Positions 16,070-24,861 of a DNA stretch of 64,000 nucleotides are shown piece after piece. The stretch lies in assembly GCF_026965535.1 (NCBI RefSeq), contig NZ_CP114039.1, forward strand, positions 4,216,001 to 4,280,000, in the 5' to 3' direction. The notes beneath the pieces were generated by a model. That model had not been told where the DNA came from. It was given only the letters and a program-made list of their open reading frames with translations, and did no database searches. Position numbers and translations under genes: made by a program. This DNA is from Corallococcus sp. NCRR. Its GTDB lineage: Bacteria > Myxococcota > Myxococcia > Myxococcales > Myxococcaceae. How positions within the stretch are numbered: the first letter of the stretch is position 1; each line of letters starts with the position of its first letter.

Positions 16070-17206
16070 ATGAACAAACTCTCCGTAGCCATTGCTGGAA
16101 CGATGCTGGTGCTGGCCGCTTGCAAGACGACGAGTCCTGCACCCGCCCGCGATATCCCCACGGCAATGAACCAGGCCGCGACGACCCTGCTGCAGTCACG
16201 ACTGCTGCACGCAACGTCGATCGCAGTGGTCTATCGGGGCGAGGAGTTCATCCTGCATCGGGGTGAGCTGGAGACCGGCAAGTCCAATCCGCCCGATGAT
16301 TCGACCCTCTATGAGATAGGGTCGGTCAGCAAGACCTTCGTCGGCCTGCTGTTGGCAAACGCTGTCCTCGAAGGCAAGGCGACCCTGGACGACCCGATAC
16401 AAAAGTATCTGCCGTCCGCGTATCCGAACCTTCAGTCAGGCGGCGAGCCGATCCGTCTGCGCCATCTGATCACACACACCAGCGGCATGCCGGGGATGTT
16501 GCCACTGCAAGTGAATGAGGTGTTGAGCGACTTCACTGCGCATGCCACCCCGGCAAAGCTCAATGCCGCCTATGCGGACTACGGGCAGCCGAGGTTCTGG
16601 CAGGACCTGCACACCGTCAGCATCAAGGGCCCGCTCGGCAAGGACTATGCTTACTCGAGCGCCGGCACCGAGTTGGTCGCGCACACCCTCGAGAAGATCC
16701 ACGGGGCTCCCTACGAGTCGTTGCTCGCGGAGTTCCTGGCGCGGGAAGCCGGTATGCACGACACGTGGCTGCGCCTGCGTGCCCAGGACGCCCACCGCCT
16801 GGCTCCTGGCTACCACAGCGACAACCCGGTCGGCACCACGCCGATGCCACTCCTGCCCTGGGGCGCGGCGGGAGCCTTGAAGGCGACGATGCCGGAGATG
16901 GTGAAGTACTTGCGCTTGCAGTTGAGCAACCATCCCGCGGTGACAGAGTCACACAAGCCGCTGGTGCGCTTCGCGGAGGACTTCCGCATTGGCTATTTCT
17001 GGAACATCGGCCAGAGCAGCCAGTTGGGCACCCACTACGTGCATCACGGCGGCGTGCCTCGCGCGCAATGCTATCTCTACCTCGTGCCGAAGTATCAGTT
17101 GGGGGTGTTCATCATCACCAACCAGAGCGGCGATGCGACCGCCGACGCCATGGAACGCGCGCTGGCGCCCCTCTTCGACAGGGTCGAATCGATGCAGGGT
17201 CGCTAG
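16070..17206 (+). CDS. Serine hydrolase, class C beta-lactamase-like lipoprotein
   Basis: 378 aa from ATG 16070 (ATG 16061 is an alternative). A lipoprotein signal ends L-V-L-A-A-C. The PBP/beta-lactamase fold shows S-V-S-K with the catalytic Ser (E-I-G-S-V-S-K-T-F), Y-S-S-A-G where Y-x-N is expected, and H-H-G-G as the third motif. Family members include AmpC, D-aminopeptidases, esterases and EstB. It is probably exported to an envelope membrane. The 270 bp before it contain no gene but hold an approximately 40-bp sequence similar to one near 41830. Confidence 0.88.
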   Translation: MNKLSVAIAGTMLVLAACKTTSPAPARDIPTAMNQAATTLLQSRLLHATSIAVVYRGEEFILHRGELETGKSNPPDDSTLYEIGSVSKTFVGLLLANAVLEGKATLDDPIQKYLPSAYPNLQSGGEPIRLRHLITHTSGMPGMLPLQVNEVLSDFTAHATPAKLNAAYADYGQPRFWQDLHTVSIKGPLGKDYAYSSAGTELVAHTLEKIHGAPYESLLAEFLAREAGMHDTWLRLRAQDAHRLAPGYHSDNPVGTTPMPLLPWGAAGALKATMPEMVKYLRLQLSNHPAVTESHKPLVRFAEDFRIGYFWNIGQSSQLGTHYVHHGGVPRAQCYLYLVPKYQLGVFIITNQSGDATADAMERALAPLFDRVESMQGR

Positions 17207-17288
17207 CACGGCGAACAACAGGATGAAGTCGCGCCATCGTCCACGAACCAGAGTAGGTTCCGCCTCCCTGTTCGTTGGAGTTCCGTCG

Positions 17289-19193
17289 ATGCCCCAAGCC
17301 ACACCGCGCTCGTCACTTCTGGACGTGCGTCCCAGCGTCTTCCTGCTCGCCGGAGCGTTCGTCACCGGCATGTTCCTCTTTGTCCAGGGCGGCTGCGGGC
17401 GTGACGAGTGCCAGGACGCCACCGACTGCCGTGAATACAAGGGACCGCCGGCGTCGAATACGGAGTGGGTCTGCGAGGACAAGCGCTGTGAGCCGCATTC
17501 CGTCCAGGTGCCGCCCCCGGATTCTGGCACGGACGCGGGGACGCCCGACGCGGGGAGACCCGACGCGGGGACTCCCGACTCGGGTCCCACCACGGTGAGC
17601 GTGCAGGTGCTCGCGTTCAATGACTTCCACGGGCAGCTCGAGGAGCCCGCGGGCCAGATCCTGACGGGCGTGGCCCCCGACGGTGGAGCGGTGCGGGTGA
17701 AGGCGGGCGGCGTGACGTACTTCGCCCGGCACATCGCGGCCCTGCGGGCCGCCAATCCGAACACGGTGGTGGTCGCGGCGGGAGACCTCATTGGCGCCTC
17801 CCCGCTGCTGTCGGGGCTGTTCCACGACGAGCCCACCATCGAGGCGATGAACCTGATTGGCCTGGACCTGGTCGCGGTGGGCAACCACGAGTTCGACGAG
17901 GGCAGCACGGAGCTGTTGCGCATGCAGTGGGGCGGCTGCCACCCGGTGGATGGCTGCCTGGACGGGGATGGCTTCCCGGGCGCGAAGTTCAAGTTCCTGG
18001 CGGCCAACGTGGCCACGGGCGTGGACCGCACGCTGTTCCCCCGCTACGACGTGCGCGAGTTCGAGGGCGTGAAGGTGGCCTTCATCGGCATGACGTTGGA
18101 GAACACGCCGGAAAGCGTCATCCCCACGGGCGTGGCGGGGCTCACCTTCAAGGACGAAGTGCAGACGGTGAACGCGCTGGTGCCGGAGCTGCGGCGGCAG
18201 GGCATCGAAGCCATCATCGTGGTGGTGCACCAGGGCGGAATTCCGGCCTCGGGCTCGCTGGTGAACGACTGCAAGGGCGCGGGTGCGGACGGCCTCATCT
18301 CAGGTGCCATCGTGGGCGTGGCCAAGGGCCTCAACGACGCGGTGGATGTCATCGTCAGCGGCCACACGCATCAGGCCTACAACTGCGTCATCGATGGCAA
18401 GATCGTCACGAGCGCCTCGTCGATGGGGCAGCTCGTCACGGACATCGACCTGACGTTGAGCAAGGCGACGGGCGACGTCGTGGAGGCGCGAGCGAACAAC
18501 GTCATCGTCACTCGCGACGTGCAGGAGGTCGGCGCGGTGAAGGAGTTGGTGACGAAGTATCAGGAGCTCGTCACGCCGAGGGCCAACCGGGTCATCGGCT
18601 GGGTGTCGCAGACGCTCAGGACACAGTCGGACTCCGTGGGCCAGTCCACCCTGGGCTTCGTCATCGCGGACTCGCATCTGGAGGCGACGAAGCCCGCGAA
18701 CCTGGGTGGGGCGCAGGTGGCCTTCATGAACCCGGGCGGCATGCGCGCGGACATCTCCCAGGGCGAGGTCACCTACGGCGAGGCCTTCACCACGCAGCCG
18801 TTCGGCAACAGCCTGGTCACCCTGACGCTGACGGGCGCGCAAATCGAGCAACTGCTGGAGTGGCAGTGGCGGCCGTCGGGAGCCACCCTCATGCTGCTTC
18901 CGTCGGCGGGCTTCACCTATGCGTTCAGCGCGTCGGCGCCCGTCGGAAGCCGCGTCGACCCGGCGTCCATCCGGATCAACGGCGTGACGGTGGACCCGGC
19001 GGCGAACTACCGCGTCACCGCGAACAACTACCTCGCGAGTGGGAGTGATGGCTTCCAGGTGTTCGCCGAGGGGACGAACCGGCTGGGTGGCGCCGTGGAC
19101 AACGACGCGCTGGAGGCATACCTGAAGGCACACAGCAGCCAGGCGAGCCCCTTGCCCGCCCCCGCGCTCAATCGCATCACCCGACTGCCCTGA
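17289..19193 (+). CDS. Secreted bifunctional metallophosphatase/5'-nucleotidase
   Basis: 634 aa from ATG 17289 (GGAG 9-12 bases upstream). A hydrophobic leader is followed by a Cys-containing segment and a Pro/Asp/Gly linker with repeats of D-A-G-x-P. The calcineurin-like phosphatase domain then shows N-D-F-H-G-Q-L (metal Asp/His), A-G-D-L-I-G-A-S-P, G-N-H-E-F-D-E-G and S-G-H-T-H-Q-A-Y. The C-terminal 5'-nucleotidase domain includes N-P-G-G-M-R-A-D-I and N-N-Y-L-A-S-G-S-D-G-F. This is the UshA/NT5E architecture, which hydrolyses extracellular or periplasmic nucleotides. The D-A-G-x-P linker is common in secreted myxobacterial proteins. Confidence 0.95.
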   Translation: MPQATPRSSLLDVRPSVFLLAGAFVTGMFLFVQGGCGRDECQDATDCREYKGPPASNTEWVCEDKRCEPHSVQVPPPDSGTDAGTPDAGRPDAGTPDSGPTTVSVQVLAFNDFHGQLEEPAGQILTGVAPDGGAVRVKAGGVTYFARHIAALRAANPNTVVVAAGDLIGASPLLSGLFHDEPTIEAMNLIGLDLVAVGNHEFDEGSTELLRMQWGGCHPVDGCLDGDGFPGAKFKFLAANVATGVDRTLFPRYDVREFEGVKVAFIGMTLENTPESVIPTGVAGLTFKDEVQTVNALVPELRRQGIEAIIVVVHQGGIPASGSLVNDCKGAGADGLISGAIVGVAKGLNDAVDVIVSGHTHQAYNCVIDGKIVTSASSMGQLVTDIDLTLSKATGDVVEARANNVIVTRDVQEVGAVKELVTKYQELVTPRANRVIGWVSQTLRTQSDSVGQSTLGFVIADSHLEATKPANLGGAQVAFMNPGGMRADISQGEVTYGEAFTTQPFGNSLVTLTLTGAQIEQLLEWQWRPSGATLMLLPSAGFTYAFSASAPVGSRVDPASIRINGVTVDPAANYRVTANNYLASGSDGFQVFAEGTNRLGGAVDNDALEAYLKAHSSQASPLPAPALNRITRLP

Positions 19194-19211
19194 AGTTGCC
19201 CCGGTTCAGCA

Positions 19212-19461
19212 GAGCGTTCCGCGCTTTCGCCCTCAAGCGGCAGCGCGGTGCTTCTTGTCGTAACCGGCGGGTGACTCGTAGTCGAGTGCGGAGCGTCGCC
19301 GCAGCGGCTTGTACCAGCCATCGGGGCCCTGTACCGCTTCACAGCTCCGGCCTTGAACTCCGGGCGGAAACTACGCCGCTGCTGCCTCTACTTCTTCTCG
19401 CTCTCCGACATCGAACACCCTTCCATCACATCGTGGGTGTCCACGGAAGCGCGGAACGCTC
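19212..19461 (-). mobile_element. Internally deleted IS3-family element (MITE-like)
   Basis: A 15-bp perfect inverted repeat (GAGCGTTCCGCGCTT at 19212, AAGCGCGGAACGCTC at 19447) encloses about 220 bp. On the minus strand this encodes the start of an IS3 orfA (M-S-E-S-E-K-K, a TAG, then R-R-S-F-R-P-E-F-K-A-G-A-V-K). It is fused to the last 27 residues of orfB (W-Y-K-P-L-R-R-R-S-A-L-D-Y-E-S-P-A-G-Y). Everything between is gone, so it is a non-autonomous relic. It carries one of the two copies of a 46-bp repeat. Confidence 0.75.
19394..19439. repeat. 46-bp identical repeat, copy 1 (IS3 5' end)
   Basis: Identical over 46 bp to 28242-28287. It contains the upstream region and first codons (M-S-E-S-E-K on the minus strand) of an IS3-type orfA. 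Confidence 0.85.
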
Positions 19462-19648
19462 ACTCGCGGTTGCGCTCGAGGAGTGGGGGCTCATCAAAGA
19501 GTACCGCATCGTCATTCATCCCATCATCAGTGGCTGTGGACCGACGTTGTTTCAGGGTCTGTCGAGTGTGCGGCATCTCGAGTTCCTAGCGACGCAGCGG
19601 TTCAAGTCCGGCGTGCAGGCGCTCCACTTCCGTCGCAAAGCGGGATGA
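19458..19648 (+). pseudogene. C-terminal fragment of a RibD/dihydrofolate reductase-like protein
   Basis: About 60 residues starting L-A-V-A-L-E-E-W-G-L-I-K-E-Y-R-I-V-I-H-P and continuing G-P-T-L-F-Q-G-L. This is the end of RibD C-terminal/DHFR-like proteins, which are normally about 180 aa. It begins exactly at the end of the deleted IS3 element, so the front of the gene was lost at that insertion. Confidence 0.72.
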
Positions 19649-19726
19649 GCATGGGAGGACCCGAGCGCTTCATTCCCGCGCGGCGGCGTGAAAACCAGGG
19701 ACGGAGCGCCTCCGCGCTCGGCGCGA

Positions 19727-19776
19727 TTGACACGGCCGTACCGATGGGTACATTCCACGCGTACTGAACGGTACGC
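19727..19776 (+). promoter_or_regulatory. Sigma-70-like promoter overlapped by TetR-type operators
   Basis: TTGACA at 19727 and TACATT at 19749 are 16 bp apart. GTACCGATGGGTAC (19738-19751, one mismatch from a full dyad) covers the -10 region, and GCGTACTGAACGGTACGC (19759-19776, 6-base arms) follows. Both resemble the GTACCG-type operators of TetR proteins. They lie just upstream of the TetR gene, which suggests autorepression. Confidence 0.6.
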
Positions 19777-19819
19777 AGCTCCCCATTGCCCTGAACTCAT
19801 TCGAAGCGCCAGAACGCGT

Positions 19820-20479
19820 GTGACTGACCGTAACCGCGTCGGCGTACGAAGGACGCCCGTGAAGCGCAACCTGAGCCCCGCAGGCGACCGCGTCTGGAAC
19901 GCCGCACGCGATCTCTTCTCCCAACAAGGCATCCGCTCGGTCGGCGTGGCCGAGATCGCCGAGCGCTCGGGCGTCGCCAAGCCGAACATCTACCGCAACT
20001 TCCAGTCCAAGGATGGGCTCGTCCTCGCCTACCTCCGAGCCCACGCGGACGGAGAGCGCGCCTTGTTCGACGCCGCCGCGGCGGCCGCGCCTGACGATCC
20101 TCGTGCGCAGCTCCGGTTCGTGGCGAACGCGGTGGCGAGGCTAATCGGCTTGCCGGACTACCAGGGTTGCCCGCTCGTCAACGCGGCGATCGAGTTCCGG
20201 GGCACGGATCACCCGATTAACGTCGCCGTGCGGCGGCACAAAGGCCGCTTCCTCGCGCAGCTCGAGGCCTTGGCGACGAGGGCGCAAGCGCGCGCGCCTG
20301 AAGATCTAGCGCTTGCGCTGCTGATGCTGTTTGACGGCGCGAGCACCATCGCATGCGTGGTGGACCGGGGCCGCGCGTCCCAGATGGTGCACGACGGCGT
20401 GGACGCACTCCTCGAGCGCTACGCGCCTGCCGTCCCGAGGATTGCGCGCGGTCGCGGGGCCAGCTCCAGAACACGCTGA
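19820..20479 (+). CDS. TetR/AcrR family transcriptional regulator
   Basis: About 219 aa from GTG 19820; another GTG at 19859 (V-K-R-N-L-S-P-A-G) is possible. The N-terminal helix-turn-helix reads A-A-R-D-L-F-S-Q-Q-G-I-R-S-V-G-V-A-E-I-A and S-G-V-A-K-P-N-I-Y-R-N-F-Q-S-K. The C-terminal ligand domain (G-C-P-L-V-N-A-A-I-E-F) matches regulators of short operons for oxidoreductases. Two GTAC-containing dyads overlap its promoter. The following quinone-reductase-like gene starts 30 bp later and is the likely co-regulated target. Confidence 0.92.
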   Translation: MTDRNRVGVRRTPVKRNLSPAGDRVWNAARDLFSQQGIRSVGVAEIAERSGVAKPNIYRNFQSKDGLVLAYLRAHADGERALFDAAAAAAPDDPRAQLRFVANAVARLIGLPDYQGCPLVNAAIEFRGTDHPINVAVRRHKGRFLAQLEALATRAQARAPEDLALALLMLFDGASTIACVVDRGRASQMVHDGVDALLERYAPAVPRIARGRGASSRTR

Positions 20480-20509
20480 TACGACTGTTTGGCAAACCAA
20501 GAACGCGAG

Positions 20510-21448
20510 ATGACAACGATGAAGACCGTCCAGTACAGGAGCCTCGGTGGCTACGAGGTCATCGAGATCGCCGACCGTGAGGTGCGCGCGCCCGGCCCCG
20601 GAGAAGTCCGTATTACGGTCAAGGCCGCCGCCGTCAATCCAACCGACATCCTGATGCGCGAGCGCGCCTACAACACGCTTCCACTGCCGTGGATCCCCGG
20701 CATGGACGCCGCAGGGGTTGTCGAGTCTGTAGGCGCCGGCGTCACGCGCGTGCGTGTCGGCGACCAGGTCATGGCGGTTGTCATGCCGGGTCGCCCCGAC
20801 GGAGGCGCGCAGTCGGCGCAAATCGTCGTCCCGGAGGCGTCCGTCCTGGCCATTCCCGAGGGCGTGTCGGTCGCGGAAGCGTCAACGCTGCCGATGAACG
20901 GCCTCACCGCGACGCTGGGTCTCGAAATCTCGGGACTCACGAAGGGACAGACCCTCGCCGTCAGCGGAGGCGCGGGGCTGCTCGCGCACTACACAATTGC
21001 CGTCGCCAAACACCTGGGCCTCAAGGTCATCGCAGACGCGAAGCCGTCGGAGTTCGATCTCGTGCGCAGCTACGGCGCCGATTTCGTGGTCGAGCGCGGC
21101 CCCGGCTTCTGCGCGGCCATCCGTAAGCAATTCCCGTCCGGTGTCGACGGCCTCTTCGACACGGCCCTGCTCCTCAGGGCATCCTTTCCGGCCATCCGCG
21201 ACGGGGGCGTCTACATTCCGGTCCGAGGCTGGGACGACACGCCGACGGAGCGAGGGATCCGCATCCTTCCGGTGATTGTCGGCCAGGCGATCGAGCGAAC
21301 GGACATGCTGAGGGTCCTGCGCGGTCTCGTCGAGAGCGGCAAGATCAAGTTGCGCGTCACGCGGGAATACGCGCCCGAAGAAGTCGCCGAGGCCCAGCGC
21401 GCCCTGATGGCCGGCGGCCTACGAGGCCGACCTGTCATCGTGTTCTGA
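20510..21448 (+). CDS. Zinc-type alcohol dehydrogenase / NADPH:quinone reductase family
   Basis: 312 aa from ATG 20510. MDR superfamily: P-G-P-G-E-V-R-I, A-A-A-V-N-P-T-D, P-W-I-P-G-M-D-A-A-G-V-V-E, and a cofactor motif S-G-G-A-G-L-L-A-H in place of the usual GxGxxG. It lacks the Cys ligands of the structural zinc, as in quinone reductases. It probably reduces quinones or enones with NADPH. It is co-directional with and 30 bp after the TetR gene. Confidence 0.92.
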   Translation: MTTMKTVQYRSLGGYEVIEIADREVRAPGPGEVRITVKAAAVNPTDILMRERAYNTLPLPWIPGMDAAGVVESVGAGVTRVRVGDQVMAVVMPGRPDGGAQSAQIVVPEASVLAIPEGVSVAEASTLPMNGLTATLGLEISGLTKGQTLAVSGGAGLLAHYTIAVAKHLGLKVIADAKPSEFDLVRSYGADFVVERGPGFCAAIRKQFPSGVDGLFDTALLLRASFPAIRDGGVYIPVRGWDDTPTERGIRILPVIVGQAIERTDMLRVLRGLVESGKIKLRVTREYAPEEVAEAQRALMAGGLRGRPVIVF

Positions 21449-21524
21449 GTCTGCCACGGAGGCGTTGCGTCAGCGCCGTGAAGACTCGCGAACACTGCTG
21501 GAGACCAACAGCAACTGCCCTCTC

Positions 21525-22943
21525 TGCCAACGTGAGCGAGACAGTCCGTACCCATCAGTTTAGTGTGCAGGGCGCCCCAGGCAGGGACGATGAATCCGGT
21601 GGCGGAAGAAGCTCGGGTCCGGGAGACCGAGGTGGTGAAGAAGGCCAGGCGACGAGGCTTCACGTCGGAGTACAAGCTGCGGGTGGTGGCGGAGGCAGAG
21701 CGCTGCACGGAGCCCGGCGAAGTCGGGGCGCTCTTGCGCCGCGAAGGGCTGTACTCCTCGCTGTTGAGCGCGTGGCGGCGCCAGCGCGATGCAGGGGGAG
21801 CTGTCGGCTGGCAGCCCGAAGAAGCGCGGCCCGCCGGCGAAGGTGCCCGACGCGAGCTCCCGGCGCGTCGCCGAGTTGGAGAAGCAATTGGCCCAGACCC
21901 AGGTGCGCCTCAAGCGCGCCGAGGCCCTGCAGGCCGTCGATGCATTGGGCGTTTCCGCGGTGTGCCAGGCCCTGGGCCTATCGCGCGCCACCTTCTACCG
22001 GCAGGCTCGGCCGAGGCATGGGCCGGTGCTCAAGCCCCGCCCACCGCGAGCCCTCCCGCCCGAGCAGCGGGCCGAGGTCCTCGCGCTGCTGCATGCGCCG
22101 AGGTTCCAGGATGCGGCGCCCGCTGAAGTCTACGCGCAGCTACTCGACGAGGGGCGCTACCACTGCTCCGAGCGCACCCTGTACCGGGTGCTCGCCGAGA
22201 ACCACGAGGTTCGCGAGCGCCACAACCAGCTGCGCCACCCCAACCACCCGGTGCCCCAACTGCACGCAACCCGACCCAATGAACTCTGGAGTTGGGACAT
22301 CACGAAGCTGCACGGCCCGGCGAAGTGGACGTACTTCTACCTCTACGCAGTGCTGGACGTCTTCAGCCGCTACGTCGTCGGCTGGATGGTGGCGCATCGT
22401 GAGTCGGCCGCCCTGGCCCAGAAGCTGCTGGCGACCACCTGCGAGCGCCAGGGCGTGGCGCGCGGCCAGTTGACGATTCACGCCGACCGAGGCTCCTCGA
22501 TGACGTCCAAGCCGGTGGCCCTGCTGATGGCGGACCTGGGCGTGACGAAGACGCACTCCAGGCCCCAGGTCTCCAACGACAACTCCTTCAGCGAGGCCCA
22601 CTTCAAGACGCTGAAGTACCGGCCGGACTTCCCTCCGCGTTTCGGCTGTCGTGAGGACGCCCGCGGCTTCTGCGGCGACTTCTTCGGCTGGTACAACCAG
22701 GAGCACCACCACGCGGGACTCGGCCTGCTCACGCCCCACGCCGTGCACCACGGCCTGGCCGCCAGGCGCATCGCGGCTCGAGCCGCCGTGCTCTCCGCCG
22801 CTCACCCCGAGCGCTTCCCTCGCGGCCCACCCAAGCCGCAGACGCTTCCGAACGCCGTCTGGATCAACGAACCCGCCCGGTTGGCCAGCTCACAGGAGGC
22901 TGCGCGGCAATCTCGCGAACTCGCTGTCTCACTCACTTTGACA
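21525..22943 (+). mobile_element. IS3-family insertion sequence
   Basis: Ends TGCCAACGTGAGCGAGACAG (left, 21525) and the complement of TGTCAAAGTGAGTGAGACAG (right, ending 22943) match at 16 of 20 positions, and both begin with the TG typical of IS3. Flanking 3-bp sequences differ (CTC, GGT), so no target duplication is left. The right end abuts distinctly AT-richer DNA. Confidence 0.75.
21590..22943 (+). pseudogene. IS3 family transposase split by a frameshift
   Basis: The first frame (ATG 21590) gives the HTH_Tnp_1 part: R-R-G-F-T-S-E-Y-K-L-R-V-V-A-E-A-E-R-C and L-L-R-R-E-G-L-Y-S-S-L-L-S-A-W-R-R-Q-R-D-A-G. At a run of five G (21794-21798) the homologous sequence continues in another frame as G-E-L-S-A-G-S-P-K-K-R-G. 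It runs through the rve integrase domain with N-E-L-W-S-W-D-I-T-K-L, I-H-A-D-R-G-S-S-M and a final E in N-S-F-S-E-A-H-F-K-T-L-K. A four-G run would restore one continuous protein. An internal ATG at 21789 could allow separate translation of the catalytic part. That second frame runs past the element to a stop at 23270, antisense to the next gene. Confidence 0.8.
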
Positions 22944-22961
22944 GGTTCCGGTGTTCGGCCA

Positions 22962-23459
22962 CTATCTCAGGAAAGGCAATTGTCCGATGTAGTCCATCTT
23001 CCCGATCCGAACACCTTTGTGGCGAAGGATCGCGTATGCCGTTACCATATGAAAGTAAAAATTCGGGACCCCGTGCTGGTAGAAATAATCTTTTCCGAGA
23101 AAAGCTCCAGCCCACCCCGAGGGAGCGACTATTCTGTCTTCCCAGCCGGAGAAATCGCTTTCTTTCATCGATGTGACGTATTCGATTGTCTTTTCGATGA
23201 GAACTTTGAGTTCCGGGATCGTTTCCTCAGTATTTGCAAAGACCGGGGCCTGTTTGCCGGTCAAGACTGAGGTGGCGAGCTTCGCCGTATCACACGCCAT
23301 CTGAACCTGGCTCGTTAGTGGCAACATATCTGGTGAAAGGCGGGCGTTCAGAAGAACTTCTGGCTCAAATCCATTCGCCTCAGCATGCTTTTGCGCTTTA
23401 TCCAAAAGTCTGGAAAGGGTGTGGAGCATTTTGGTGAATTGCGTGATCTGTGCGTACAT
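22962..23459 (-). CDS. DUF1993 family protein
   Basis: 165 aa, apparently complete. Starts M-Y-A-Q-I-T-Q-F-T-K-M-L and includes F-A-N-T-E-E-T-I-P-E-L, F-L-G-K-D-Y-F-Y-Q-H-G-V-P-N-F-Y-F-H-M-V-T-A-Y-A-I-L-R-H-K-G-V and the closing I-G-K-M-D-Y-I-G. These are conserved blocks of DUF1993, a four-helix-bundle (DinB-like) family of unknown function. The DNA is much less GC-rich than its surroundings, so it was probably acquired from outside the myxobacteria. Confidence 0.88.
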   Translation of the reverse strand: MYAQITQFTKMLHTLSRLLDKAQKHAEANGFEPEVLLNARLSPDMLPLTSQVQMACDTAKLATSVLTGKQAPVFANTEETIPELKVLIEKTIEYVTSMKESDFSGWEDRIVAPSGWAGAFLGKDYFYQHGVPNFYFHMVTAYAILRHKGVRIGKMDYIGQLPFLR

Positions 23460-23500
23460 TGTAAAGGTCCTTTGCTATTTAGATTGGCCCAAACAGCTCA

Positions 23501-24116
23501 TTAGACGTGAAGGGTGACGCTCTCGTCGATGGGGACTTTCTCGATCCGGTAATCGCTGCCGACGGCCGTTTTGTCCACGTAGCCGAACGATACGCCGAAC
23601 AGCATTTTGTGTGAGGCATCAATCTTTAGCGCCTCACGCGCCGTATCGGCGTAAAAGCCGAGCATCGTCTGGGGAATGCTGCCAAGGCCATGGGCGGTCA
23701 GCGAGAGCAGGAAGGTTTGCGCCCACATTCCAACGTCTGCCGCCGTACGCACGCAGTCGCCGACTTCTGGCATGAAAAGCAAGGCCGCATGAGGCGCGCC
23801 GAAGAAATCGAGGTTGCGCAAGGTGGCGATCCGGCGCTGGTCGCGATCCTCCCGCGCAATGCCGAGCGCCTGATAATTCGTCACGCTTCGCGCCGGAGAC
23901 GATGTGGACCAGCCAAGGTTGCGTATTGCAGTTCGACGGCGATCGTTGCGCTTCCTCGAGCACGGATCGCAGGACAGCGGTGTCTACCGGTTCGGGGCGA
24001 AAGCTGCGAACGGCGTGGCGATCGCGGACAACGTCGGTGAACAGGTTTGGTTCGGGCATCTCATGTTCCATCGATGGCGACAGCGTGATCGCGTCTGTTT
24101 GCGAGTCCGGCATTAT
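23501..24116 (-). pseudogene. Nitroreductase, internally deleted and frameshifted
   Basis: The N-terminal frame (ATG 24116) has D-R-H-A-V-R-S-F-R-P-E-P-V and A-Q-R-S-P-S-N-C-N-T-Q-P-W, the FMN-binding start of nitroreductases. At about base 23885 it shifts frame and continues Y-Q-A-L-G-I-A-R-E-D-R-D-Q-R, then A-D-V-G-M-W-A-Q-T-F-L-L-S-L-T-A-H-G-L-G-S and the usual C-terminus to 23501. About 30-40 residues are missing at the junction, so the gene is inactive. It is divergent from the HxlR regulator that presumably controlled it. Confidence 0.82.
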
Positions 24117-24140
24117 GGGATACCCTTCCAATATTACAAG

Positions 24141-24160
24141 TACACACCAAAAAGTGTGTA
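24141..24160. promoter_or_regulatory. HxlR-type operator palindrome
   Basis: TACACAC-CAAAAA-GTGTGTA has perfect 7-base arms. It lies between the divergent nitroreductase remnant (start 24116) and the HxlR gene (start 24178), 17 bp before the latter's ATG. Confidence 0.6.
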
Positions 24161-24177
24161 ACGCACAAAAGGTAAGC

Positions 24178-24552
24178 ATGGGACAGCAGGCTGCGGGCGT
24201 CGGGGATCGAGAGCATCAGTTGCGGGCGGCTAGCGCGTGCGAGGCGTTGCGTGTGCTGGAGGGAAAAAGGAAGATCGTCATCATCGTCCAGCTATTCGCC
24301 GCGAGGACGCCGTTGCGCTTTTCCGAGCTTGAGCGGCGGGTGGAGGGCGTCAATCAGAAGATGCTGGTTCAACAGCTCAAGGAACTCGAGAAAGACGGGA
24401 TCGTCGTTCGAACCGTCTACCCGCAGGTGCCGCCGAAGGTTGAGTATAGCCTGAGCGAGGTCGGGCGCGCGCTGGGGCCTGCCATTGAAGCACTGGTCGA
24501 CTGGACGATGCTGAAATGCAAGATGATGAGCCAGTCGGTCGAACGCGGCTGA
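24178..24552 (+). CDS. HxlR family winged-helix regulator
   Basis: 124 aa from ATG 24178. HxlR layout: C-E-A-L-R-V-L-E-G-K-R-K-I-V-I-I-V-Q-L-F, R-F-S-E-L-E-R-R-V-E-G-V-N-Q-K-M-L-V-Q-Q-L-K-E-L and the wing V-P-P-K-V-E-Y-S-L-S-E-V-G. Only one N-terminal Cys is seen. It is less GC-rich than the core genes and belongs with the divergent nitroreductase remnant and DUF1993 gene as one imported piece. It may now regulate only itself. The 300 bp after it show no gene. Confidence 0.9.
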   Translation: MGQQAAGVGDREHQLRAASACEALRVLEGKRKIVIIVQLFAARTPLRFSELERRVEGVNQKMLVQQLKELEKDGIVVRTVYPQVPPKVEYSLSEVGRALGPAIEALVDWTMLKCKMMSQSVERG

Positions 24553-24861
24553 ACGGCATTCGCCGAAGGATGGCGTAAACTTCGCGGTCGTCCGTTTGCT
24601 CCAGACCCGCAGGTGACCTTCAAAAAGACGCATACGCCCGCAACCGCAGCGTGAGCCGTCCGAAGACGTGTCCTCCGTACGTTCCCGTTCGTGCGAGGCC
24701 TACCGGTGAGCGTCAAGATAGTTGTCGCGTGAGAGGATTCAGCCGAGGCGACAACTTCCCTGACACAGGGGGCATGAGGCAGCGACCGGTTTTTGGGTAG
24801 CACACCGGCCATGGGGACGTGCCCCACGACCGGCCTTGCTCCTCGGCGTGTCGACGCGGTC

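Noticed and set aside
23046-23270. Extension of the IS3 transposase frame into the DUF1993 region
   Set aside because: Read-through beyond the element end; the opposite strand carries a well-matched DUF1993 protein.
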